Assembly (NCBI RefSeq): GCF_008704795.1
Contig: NZ_CP023690.1
Location: 7,326,501-7,390,500, forward strand
Length of the DNA stretch: 64,000 nucleotides
Direction of reading: 5' to 3'
Source of the DNA: Streptomyces spectabilis
GTDB taxonomy: Bacteria > Actinomycetota > Actinomycetes > Streptomycetales > Streptomycetaceae
Shown: one piece after another, positions 50,853 to 58,061 of the stretch
Layout: every line of letters starts with the position of its first letter
Numbering within the stretch: the stretch's first letter is position 1
Made by a program: the position numbers and the translations under genes
Notes under the pieces: generated by a model
The model's input: only the letters and a program-made list of their open reading frames with translations
The model's database searches: none
What the model was told of the DNA's origin: nothing

Positions 50853-52076
50853 GTGATCGACCGTTCCGCGTCCGTACGCTCCGACCGCTCCGACCGCTCC
50901 GCCGTGCGTGCGCGCACCGGCTCTTCGCCCCGGCGGCGGGCCGTCGCGGCGGTGGCGGTCCTCGCCGCCGCCCTCGGTGCGGCGGGCACGCTGCCCGCCT
51001 CCGCGGCGCCGTCCCACGGCCCGCGTGACGCCGTACGCAAGGACATCGAGCGCCTGGTGACCGACGCCGGGTTCCCCGCGGCCCTGGTCGCCACGGCCGA
51101 CGGCGCCGGGCGGGCGCGCCACTACACGGCCGGTGTCGCGGACCTGCGGACGAAGGGGAAGGTGCCGGTCGACGGGCGGGTGCGGGCGGGCAGCAACACC
51201 AAGACGTTCACCGCCACGGTGGTCCTCCAGCTGGTCGGCGAGGGCAAGGTCGACCTGGACGCCCCCGTCGAGAAGTACCTGCCGAACCTGCTGCGCGGCG
51301 ACGGCGTCGACGGCCGCGCCATCAAGGTCCGCCAACTGCTCCAGCACACCAGCGGGCTGCCCGAGTACACCGCTCACATACTCAAGGACGTCTTCGGCAA
51401 GAACCGCCACACCTACTACCAGCCCCGCGACCTGCTCGACATCGCGCTGAAGCACAAGGCGGACTTCGCCCCCGGCAAGGGCTGGGCGTACAGCAACACC
51501 AACTACGTCGTCGCCGGGCTCCTCATCGAGAAGGTCACCGGGCGGCCGCTGGCCGAGCAGCTCACCGAGCGGGTCATCGACCGCGTCGGCCTGCGCCGCA
51601 CCTACTTCCCCGGCGTCGGCGACGAGGGCATCAAGGGGCCGCACCCCCGCGGCTACGACGCCGCCGAGCCCGGGGCGCCGCTCAAGGACGTCACGAAGCT
51701 CGACCCCTCCTGGGGCTGGGCCGCCGGGCAGCTGATCTCCACGCCCGGCGACCTGAACCGCTTCTTCTCCGCACTGCTGGGCGGCAAGCTGCTCGAGCCC
51801 GCGCAGCTCGCCCAGATGCGCACCACCGTCAAGGTGCCCGACGACTTGGGCTACGCGAAGGGCGCGCGCTACGGCCTCGGCCTGATCCGCACCCCGCTGA
51901 GCTGCGGCGGCGCGATGTGGGGGCACGGAGGGAGCATCCCCGGCTCCTACACCTACCCCGGTGTCACCGAGGGCGGCCGCGCCGCCACGATCGCCGTCAC
52001 CGCCAACAGGGAACCCACCCTGGACGCCTTCGCCAAGGCCGACGCGGTCGTGGACGCCGCGCTGTGCCGGAAGTGA
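50853..52076 (+). CDS. Secreted serine hydrolase, class C beta-lactamase/DD-peptidase fold
   Basis: A 407-residue exported protein. A long signal peptide (Arg-rich n-region to about residue 25, hydrophobic VAAVAVLAAALGAAGTL, cleavage near ASA-AP) precedes the Beta-lactamase (PF00144) domain. The active-site SxxK is GSNTKTF (S114, K117), the YxN is AYSNTNY, and the third motif is GHGGSIPG. It is probably a D-alanyl-D-alanine carboxypeptidase-type or esterase-like enzyme acting outside the membrane. GTG 50853 follows GGGGAG by 6 nt. Confidence 0.92.
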   Translation: MIDRSASVRSDRSDRSAVRARTGSSPRRRAVAAVAVLAAALGAAGTLPASAAPSHGPRDAVRKDIERLVTDAGFPAALVATADGAGRARHYTAGVADLRTKGKVPVDGRVRAGSNTKTFTATVVLQLVGEGKVDLDAPVEKYLPNLLRGDGVDGRAIKVRQLLQHTSGLPEYTAHILKDVFGKNRHTYYQPRDLLDIALKHKADFAPGKGWAYSNTNYVVAGLLIEKVTGRPLAEQLTERVIDRVGLRRTYFPGVGDEGIKGPHPRGYDAAEPGAPLKDVTKLDPSWGWAAGQLISTPGDLNRFFSALLGGKLLEPAQLAQMRTTVKVPDDLGYAKGARYGLGLIRTPLSCGGAMWGHGGSIPGSYTYPGVTEGGRAATIAVTANREPTLDAFAKADAVVDAALCRK

Positions 52077-52088
52077 GCGCGGCCGCTC

Positions 52089-53090
52089 CTACGGCGCGCC
52101 GGTGAACGAGCGGCGGTAGGAGCGGGGCGGCACGCCCCGGCGGCGTACGAACTGCTCGCGCAGCACGGCGGCGCTGCCGTACCCGACGCGGCGGGCGATC
52201 TCCTCGATGGGCAGGTCCGTGGTCTCCAGGAGCTCCTCGGCGGCGCTCAGACGCAGGTTCCGCAGCCAGGCGTGCGGCGTCGTGCCGGTGGCGGCGGTGA
52301 AGCGCCGGGCGAAGGAGCGCTTGCTCATCGTGGCGCGCCGGGCCAACTCCGCGACGGGGAGCGGCTCGTGGAGATGGGCGCGGGCCCAGGCGAGGACGTC
52401 GGCGAGCCGCTCGTCCCGGGCGTCCTCGGGGACGGGCGCGGCGAGGTACTGGGCCTGCCCGCCGTCGCGGTGCGAGGGCAGCACCATGTCACGGGCGACG
52501 GCGTTGGCCGTCGCCGCGCCGTGCTCGCGGCGCAGCAGGTGGAGGCACATGTCGAAGCCCGCGGCCGCTCCCGCGCCCGTGACGATGTGCCCCTCGTCGA
52601 CGTAGAGGGAGTCGGACTCGACGCTGACGTCCGGGTGGCGGCGGGCGAGGAGTTCGGCGAACCGCCAGTGCGTGGTGGCCCGCCGCCCGTCGAGCAGACC
52701 GGCCGCCGCGAGCGCGAACGCGCCGACGCAGTGGGCCGCGACAAGGGCGCCGCGCTCGTGGGCGGCCGTCAGCGCGTCGAGCACGGCCGGGCCGGGCGGT
52801 GTCCGGAATCCCGCCGAGGGCAGGGCGATGAGGAGGTCGGCGCGGGCGAGCCGGTCCAGGCCGTGCGCGACGGTGACCGGTACTCCGACGTCGGTGGTGA
52901 CCGGGCCTGGACGGTCGGCGCAGAGCGCGAAGTCGAAGGCGGGCAGGCCCTCGCCGTGCGGGGCGAACACCTCGGCGACGACGCCGACGGCGAGCATGCC
53001 GACCCCGGGCGGAGCGTAGGCGGCGACGTTGGTGAAGGGCGGCACGGGGGGCAGTGTGCCATGTGGCACGAATCCCGCGATCGTAGGCAT
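52089..53090 (-). CDS. GlxA-type regulator: DJ-1/PfpI domain plus AraC HTH
   Basis: A 333-residue regulator. Residues 20-190 form a DJ-1/PfpI (glutamine-amidotransferase-like) domain with the elbow Cys in VAAHCVGAFALAAAGLLDGRRATTHW. Residues 230-330 carry an AraC-type double HTH (LPVAELARRATMSKRSFARRF and PIEEIARRVGYGSAAVLREQF). It is divergent from the MBL-fold gene with 45 nt between starts, so that gene may be its target. ATG 53090 is preferred; a GTG three codons earlier is in frame. Confidence 0.92.
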   Translation of the reverse strand: MPTIAGFVPHGTLPPVPPFTNVAAYAPPGVGMLAVGVVAEVFAPHGEGLPAFDFALCADRPGPVTTDVGVPVTVAHGLDRLARADLLIALPSAGFRTPPGPAVLDALTAAHERGALVAAHCVGAFALAAAGLLDGRRATTHWRFAELLARRHPDVSVESDSLYVDEGHIVTGAGAAAGFDMCLHLLRREHGAATANAVARDMVLPSHRDGGQAQYLAAPVPEDARDERLADVLAWARAHLHEPLPVAELARRATMSKRSFARRFTAATGTTPHAWLRNLRLSAAEELLETTDLPIEEIARRVGYGSAAVLREQFVRRRGVPPRSYRRSFTGAP

Positions 53091-53135
53091 TGATGCCACT
53101 CGTGGGGCGCTGACCTGCTCGGAAGGATGAAGGGC

Positions 53136-53729
53136 ATGACAGCCGCACCGCTCGGCCGCAGCGCCGACTACACGATCCTGACCACCGGCTACGTGGGCTC
53201 CACCGGCCCCGGTGTCGCCGCGACCGTCTCCTACGTCGCCGACGCGGGCCGCCACTTCGTCTTCGACCCCGGCATGGTCGCGAGCACCGACGACATCCTC
53301 GGCCCGCTCGCCGAACGGGGGCTCGGCCCCGACGACATCACCGACGTGGTGCTCAGCCACCACCACCCGGACAACGTCCTGAACGCGGGCCTGTTCCGCC
53401 GGGCCCGGGTCCACGACCACCAGGTGGAGTACCTCGGCGACCAGTGGCGCAATCGCGACGCCGAGGGCTACGAACTCACCCCGTCACTGCGGCTGATCCG
53501 CACCCCCGGGCACAGCCGCGAGGACATCACGCTCCTCGCGGGCACGGCCGACGGCGTGGTGGCCTTCGCCGGTGACCTGTGGTGGCACGCGGCGGGCCCG
53601 GCGGACGACCCCGTCGCCCCCGACCGCGACGTCCTGCGTGCCTCCCGGCGCCGGGTCATGGCCGTGGCGGACCTGATCGTGCCCGGACACGGCGCCCCTT
53701 TCGTGCCGGACGCAACAACTCCGCTTTAA
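53136..53729 (+). CDS. Metallo-beta-lactamase-fold protein (MBLAC1-like)
   Basis: A 197-residue MBL-fold hydrolase. The metal motif is LSHHHPDNVLNAGLF, where the usual HxHxDH ends in Asn, followed by RTPGHSREDITLL, FAGDLWW and a C-terminal VPGHGAPF. The short length and FDPGMVA opening suit the MBLAC1/CG9000-type branch. Loss of the DH His suggests one of the two metal sites is altered. ATG 53136 follows GGAAGG by 9 nt; an ATG three codons earlier overlaps the ribosome site. The substrate is unknown. Confidence 0.87.
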   Translation: MTAAPLGRSADYTILTTGYVGSTGPGVAATVSYVADAGRHFVFDPGMVASTDDILGPLAERGLGPDDITDVVLSHHHPDNVLNAGLFRRARVHDHQVEYLGDQWRNRDAEGYELTPSLRLIRTPGHSREDITLLAGTADGVVAFAGDLWWHAAGPADDPVAPDRDVLRASRRRVMAVADLIVPGHGAPFVPDATTPL

Positions 53730-54277
53730 CCGGTGGAACCTCACCCGTAAACGCCGCCGGGGCGATAAGGAACCGTCAATGTTTCGAGGGCCGCGCGGTA
53801 CGGGGTTTGAATGGCGCGGTAGTGGAAGCGGGCCAGGGCCGCACATCCCGTCCGTCCCGTCGGCGGGACATTTATCGACGGCGAAAAACGACGACTCGGC
53901 AGTGGCGCGATATCGCTCAAAAAGTCTTGAAGGGATTCCGGCCACCGGTCTAACGTGACGGGCAACCGTGGTCGATGAACATCATTTTCCCTTTCGGGCA
54001 ACGTCCGGCCGGAGGCAGCAATGCGCTCTTGTGGAGCGCCGTCTGCGCCTGCCGAGTTCCGGACCCTGGAGGCCCATGGGGGGATGGCATTACGCTCGGC
54101 CCGGCAAAGGAACCAGAAGGTTTTATGGTACACGCTTTCCTTGAATCCGTGGGTCCGTTTGCGGAACTTCTCATTTCGCAAACACGGGTACCCGCTGGTT
54201 CCTGACGCACGCCGTTCGGCTGTCATTCCGACAGGACCGCTCACACCGCACAGAGAGACCAAGAGAAGGGCACTCCC
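53730..54277. promoter_or_regulatory. Promoter region of the halogenase locus
   Basis: A 548-nt interval, more AT-rich than its surroundings, with no supportable full gene. It holds a promoter-like pair TTGAAG (53927-53932) and TAACGT (53951-53956) spaced by 18 nt, a 10-bp palindrome GCGATATCGC (53907-53916) just upstream, and a possible 26-codon ORF at 54125. The strong ribosome site for the carrier protein (GAAGGG) is at its right end. A cluster regulator could act at the palindrome. Confidence 0.5.
54125..54205 (+). CDS. Possible 26-aa ORF in the leader of the halogenase operon
   Basis: ATG 54125 follows AGAAGG by 4 nt. The encoded peptide starts MVHAFLESVGPF and ends LLISQTRVPAGS. It lies between the predicted promoter and the carrier-protein start at 54278. 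Coding status cannot be confirmed, and the AT-rich codons differ from the neighbours. It could be a leader peptide or chance. Confidence 0.25.
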   Translation: MVHAFLESVGPFAELLISQTRVPAGS

Positions 54278-54565
54278 ATGCAGGGTTCGGCAACAAACGA
54301 AAAGGAAGCTCGCGCAGTGAGTGCAGCGGATGTGGAGCAGGCGGCTGTGACGTGGCTGCGCACCGAGTTGGACGACCCGGAGATCAGCGGCTCCGACAAC
54401 TTCCTCGACATCGGCGGCCACTCGCTGACCTTCTCGAAGCTGAACGCCTTCCTCGGGGACTCGTTCGGCATCGTCCTCGACATGAAGACGACGTACGACG
54501 GGACCCTGGCCGCGGCGCTCACTGCCGCGCAGCCGATCGACAACACCGCGCCGACCAGTAAGTAA
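54278..54565 (+). CDS. Free-standing peptidyl/acyl carrier protein
   Basis: A 95-residue carrier protein. The phosphopantetheine site is S49 in [17 protein letters not shown], with the GGHSL form of NRPS thiolation domains. The order carrier protein then Fe/2OG halogenase matches systems in which the amino acid is chlorinated while tethered (CytC2/CytC3, and the T domain of SyrB1 with SyrB2). ATG 54278 follows GAAGGG by 7 nt. It starts 14 nt upstream of the halogenase and is cotranscribed with it. It needs an adenylation domain in trans; the only one in view is in the NRPS at 58062-61211. Confidence 0.92.
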   Translation: MQGSATNEKEARAVSAADVEQAAVTWLRTELDDPEISGSDNFLDIGGHSLTFSKLNAFLGDSFGIVLDMKTTYDGTLAAALTAAQPIDNTAPTSK

Positions 54566-54579
54566 GGGAGTCACCAGAC

Positions 54580-55536
54580 ATGACCAGCAGCCCCGTGCGT
54601 ACGGAGTTCTCGCTGTCGGAGGACGAGCTCGCGTTCTTCCGCAAGAACGGCTACATCGGTCCGATCACCATCTACACGCCCGAAGAGATGGACCAGATGT
54701 GGAAGACCATCCAGCGCGAGACGCTGGACCGGTCGCACGCCGCGTACCCGGAGGTGGACAAGGGCGTCGGTGCCCCGAACATCTTCAACTACGACCGGCA
54801 CCTGGACGTCGACCTGCTGGCCCGGCACGTCATGAACCAGCGGATCACCGACCGCGTGGCCTCGATCCTCGGCCCGGACCTGCTGTGCTGGCGTTCGGAG
54901 TTCTTCCCGAAGTACCCCGGTGACGAGGGCACCGACTGGCACCAGGCGGACACCTTCGCCAACGCCAGCGGCAAGCCGCAGCTGCTGTGGCCCGGTGAGT
55001 CCGAGGAGTCGTTCGGCGCCGGCACGCTCACCGTGTGGACCGCGTTCACCGAGTCCACCCGCGAGAACGGGTGTCTGCAGGTCATCCCCGGCACGCAGCA
55101 CCAGATGAACTACGACGAGACCAAGCAGATGGACTACAACGAGGGGCGCATCAACTCCGAGGTCAAGGACGGCGTCCCGCGCGGCTTCTTCGGCTACGAC
55201 TACCGCCAGCTCCAGAAGGACCCGAACTGGAAGCCCAACGAGGAGGACGCGGTCGCCTTCGAGATGGAGAAGGGCCAGTGCATCATCTTCTGGTCCACGC
55301 TGATGCACGCCTCGCTGCCGAACATCTCCACCGGCAAGAACTACCGCATGGGCTTCGCCACCCGCTACGTGCCCACCGCGGTGCAGATCTACCCCGGCAC
55401 CGACCACATCGAGGAGTACGGCGGGAACATCTCGCTGGACAAGTGGTCGGCCGTACTGGCCCGTGGCCGTGACGAGTTCGGCCACAACAAGATCGCCACG
55501 GAGACGCTGCGCGGCACGAAGTACCTGCCCGCGTAA
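54580..55536 (+). CDS. SyrB2/CytC3-type non-heme Fe(II)/2-oxoglutarate halogenase
   Basis: A 318-residue aliphatic halogenase. The iron site is H121-Q122-A123 in [17 protein letters not shown] and H243 in [10 protein letters not shown]. The carboxylate ligand of hydroxylases is replaced by Ala, leaving room for chloride as in SyrB2 (H116/A118/H235). Most of the chain matches SyrB2 blocks: [65 protein letters not shown]. The enzyme chlorinates an unactivated carbon of a carrier-protein-bound aminoacyl group such as Thr, aminobutyryl or Val. Its substrate here is not known. A strong hairpin 50 nt past the stop separates it from the thioesterase. Confidence 0.96.
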   Translation: MTSSPVRTEFSLSEDELAFFRKNGYIGPITIYTPEEMDQMWKTIQRETLDRSHAAYPEVDKGVGAPNIFNYDRHLDVDLLARHVMNQRITDRVASILGPDLLCWRSEFFPKYPGDEGTDWHQADTFANASGKPQLLWPGESEESFGAGTLTVWTAFTESTRENGCLQVIPGTQHQMNYDETKQMDYNEGRINSEVKDGVPRGFFGYDYRQLQKDPNWKPNEEDAVAFEMEKGQCIIFWSTLMHASLPNISTGKNYRMGFATRYVPTAVQIYPGTDHIEEYGGNISLDKWSAVLARGRDEFGHNKIATETLRGTKYLPA

Positions 55537-55585
55537 CCCGTACGGCGACAAGCCCCACGCCGCAGCCCGGCGGCGTGACGGAGAG

Positions 55586-55624
55586 GTGACGACCCGCGGC
55601 CCCGCCCCGGCCGCGGGTCGTCAC
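55586..55624 (+). terminator. 16-bp perfect hairpin after the halogenase gene
   Basis: GTGACGACCCGCGGCC (55586-55601) and GGCCGCGGGTCGTCAC (55609-55624) pair perfectly around a 7-nt loop, 50 nt past the halogenase stop. It implies that carrier protein and halogenase form their own unit, or that thioesterase expression is set lower by attenuation. The 174 nt after it contain loose GGCACRGC-type direct repeats and no gene. Confidence 0.75.
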
Positions 55625-55798
55625 TTGACGCCGTGTCAGGTATGGGCGAAGGGCACGGCAACGGGCGCGGCAACAGGCACAGTCAAAGGCACAGCTTCGG
55701 GGCACAGCACCACCATCTACCGATCACAGCCGGGCCGTCCGCAGGAGCTTCGTGCCCGCGAACGGCCCGTGCGACGCCACCCGGGGGACAGCGACACC

Positions 55799-56497
55799 GT
55801 GACCACACCGAGCACACCCAGACCCGCGGTCGCCTTCATCCCGCCGTCCTGCTGCGGAGCGGGCTACTTCCGCCGGCTGCGCCGGGAGCTCGGCGACCGG
55901 GTCACCTTCCACGCCCTGGAGCTTCCCGGCCACGGCCGCCGCTACCAGGAGACCCCGCTCACCGACGCCACCGCTGCCGTCGCGGACCTCGCCGCGCGCA
56001 TCGACACCCCGCTCGACGCCCTGTACGGCGAGAGCCTGGGCGCCTATCTCGCGCTGGGCGTGGCGGACGTCCTGAAGCAGGAGCGGCCGCCGCTGCTGCT
56101 CGCCGCGTCCAACTCCCCGCCCTCGGTGCGCGACCGGATCGACCTGGAGGGCCTCGACTCCATCGAGTCCGCGGTCGCCGCGCTGCGCGCGATGGGGGGC
56201 GAGATCCCCCCGGAGGTGCTCAGCGACCCCGAACTCGCCGCGGGCGCCTACCCGTTGATGCGCGCGGACCTGCACCTGGGCCAGTCGTGCATCGACCTCG
56301 TCCGCGGGAGCGCCGCGGCCGGGAACCTGACCGTGTTCGCCGGGGCCGACGACACCGCCCTGACCCGCCTGGAGTCGTGGGCCGCGCACACCCGGGGCCG
56401 CTGCGACGTGACGCCGCTGCCCGGCGGTCACCTGCTCTCCGCCACGAACCCCGCGGGCGTCGCCGAGCGCGTCCTGGAAGCGCTGGCCCGCGGCTGA
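55799..56497 (+). CDS. Type II thioesterase (alpha/beta hydrolase)
   Basis: A 232-residue editing-type thioesterase of NRPS/PKS loci. The nucleophile is S79 in LYGESLGAYLALG, the oxyanion region is FIPPSCCGAGYFRRL, and the catalytic His lies in PLPGGHLLSA near the C-terminus. In cytotrienin-type cassettes a thioesterase accompanies the carrier protein and halogenase. It may release the chlorinated amino acid or clear misloaded carriers. GTG 55799 is chosen because the preceding in-frame sequence is not protein-like. Confidence 0.92.
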   Translation: MTTPSTPRPAVAFIPPSCCGAGYFRRLRRELGDRVTFHALELPGHGRRYQETPLTDATAAVADLAARIDTPLDALYGESLGAYLALGVADVLKQERPPLLLAASNSPPSVRDRIDLEGLDSIESAVAALRAMGGEIPPEVLSDPELAAGAYPLMRADLHLGQSCIDLVRGSAAAGNLTVFAGADDTALTRLESWAAHTRGRCDVTPLPGGHLLSATNPAGVAERVLEALARG

Positions 56498-56657
56498 GAC
56501 CGGCCGGGCCGCCCGCCTCCGCCGGGCGCCGTCCCCTCACTTCCCGGGCGCCCGTCCCCTGTTCCTCCCCCTGGCGCCCGCTCCCTTCGTTCCTCCCCTC
56601 CCGCCGCGCGGACCGCGCGGCGGCGACCGTTCGGTCCTTTACCCGGAAGGAATCACG

Positions 56658-57971
56658 ATGGTGCTGTCCCAAGCGCCTCTTCCCGCGATCGGCCACCATC
56701 AGATGCTGGTCTTCCTGCTCCAGGTCGGCCTGCTCCTCGTGGTCGCGGTGCTGCTCGGCAGGCTGGCCACCTGGTTCCGGCTGCCCCGCGTGGTCGGCGA
56801 GCTGTCCGCGGGCGTGCTCCTCGGCCCTTCGGTGTTCGGCAACCTGCTGCCCGACCTGCGCGACTGGCTGCTCCCGCACGACACCGCGCAGATGCACCTG
56901 CTGGCCGCGGTGGCGCAGCTCGGCGTGCTGCTCCTCGTCGGCATCACGGGCGCGCACATCGACTTCGGCCTGATCCGCAGCAAGCGCAAGGTGATCGGCT
57001 ACGTCAGCGCGGCCAGCGTGCTCCTGCCGCTGGCCCTGGGGGTGGGCCTCGGCTTCCTCATGCCGCAGTCGCTGATGGCCCCCGGCGCCGAGCGCGGCAC
57101 CTTCGCCCTGTTCGTCGGCGTCGCGATCGCCGTCAGCGCGCTCCCGGTGATCGCCAAGACCCTGCTCGACATGAACCTGCTGCACCGCAACGTCGGTCAG
57201 CTCATCATCGGTGCGGCCGCGATCAGCGACATCGTCGGCTGGATGCTCCTGTCCGTCGTCGCCGCGATGGCCACGCGCGGGCTGACCACGGGCCTGGTCC
57301 TGGAGTCCGTCGGCTATCTGATCGCGGTCCTCGTCGCCACGGTCCTGGTGGCCCGGCCGGTGGCCCGCAAGGTCCTGGAGTTCACCGACCGCTCGCCGCA
57401 GAAGGACGTCAGCGCCGCCACGATCGCCGCGATGATCCTGCTCTTCTCGGCCGGCACGCTCGCCCTGGACATGGAGCCGATCCTGGGCGCCTTCCTGTGC
57501 GGCATGGTGATCTGCTCCCTCGGCACCTCCGCCCGCCGGTCCCTGGACTCCATGCGCACCTTCGTGATGTCGACGCTCGCCCCGCTGTACTTCGCCACCG
57601 CCGGGCTCCAGGTCGACCTGTCCGCGCTGACCCGGCCCACGGTGCTCCTGGCGGCGGTGGTCACGCTGCTCATCGCCACCCTGGCCAAGTTCGCGGGCGG
57701 CTACCTCGGCGCCCGGATGGGCGGACTCCAGCACGGCGAGGGCCTCGCCATCGGCGCCGGTCTCAACGCCCGCGGCGTGGTGGAGATCGTCATCGCCACC
57801 GTCGGGCTCAACCTCGGCGTCCTGACCACCGCCACGTACACGATCGTGGTCCTTATCGCCGTGATCACCTCGATGATGGCGCCGCCGTTCCTGCGCCACG
57901 CCACCCGGTCCATGCCGACCACCACCGCCGAGCACGAACGGCAGCGGGAGCTGGCCGGACAGGCCTCCTGA
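56658..57971 (+). CDS. CPA2-family cation:proton antiporter (Kef-type)
   Basis: A 437-residue membrane protein with about 12 hydrophobic segments. Typical CPA2 features are PRVVGELSAGVLLGPSVFGNLLP, the paired acidic region AAISDIVGWMLL and LGAFLCGMVICSLG, and GLNARGVVEIVIATVGLNLGVL. There are no C-terminal TrkA-N domains. Antiporters of this kind occur in several antibiotic loci and may drive export or adjust pH or ion balance. Here its role is inferred from position between the thioesterase and the NRPS. The ribosome site is GGAAGGA. A 31-bp perfect hairpin follows. Confidence 0.92.
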   Translation: MVLSQAPLPAIGHHQMLVFLLQVGLLLVVAVLLGRLATWFRLPRVVGELSAGVLLGPSVFGNLLPDLRDWLLPHDTAQMHLLAAVAQLGVLLLVGITGAHIDFGLIRSKRKVIGYVSAASVLLPLALGVGLGFLMPQSLMAPGAERGTFALFVGVAIAVSALPVIAKTLLDMNLLHRNVGQLIIGAAAISDIVGWMLLSVVAAMATRGLTTGLVLESVGYLIAVLVATVLVARPVARKVLEFTDRSPQKDVSAATIAAMILLFSAGTLALDMEPILGAFLCGMVICSLGTSARRSLDSMRTFVMSTLAPLYFATAGLQVDLSALTRPTVLLAAVVTLLIATLAKFAGGYLGARMGGLQHGEGLAIGAGLNARGVVEIVIATVGLNLGVLTTATYTIVVLIAVITSMMAPPFLRHATRSMPTTTAEHERQRELAGQAS

Positions 57972-57992
57972 CCGCGGCCCCAGACCCCGCGG

Positions 57993-58057
57993 GATCCGGT
58001 AACGCCAGGGCCCCGCCCCCGAGATTCGGGGGCGGGGCCCTGGCGTTACCGGATCCG
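57993..58057. terminator. 31-bp perfect palindromic hairpin between antiporter and NRPS genes
   Basis: Arms at 57993-58023 and 58027-58057 are exact reverse complements with a 3-nt loop GAT. The outer part reads GGATCCGGTAACGCCAGGG and the inner part CCCCGCCCCCGA. It lies 21 nt after one stop and 4 nt before the other, so it can terminate both convergent genes. Confidence 0.9.
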
Positions 58058-58061
58058 CGCC

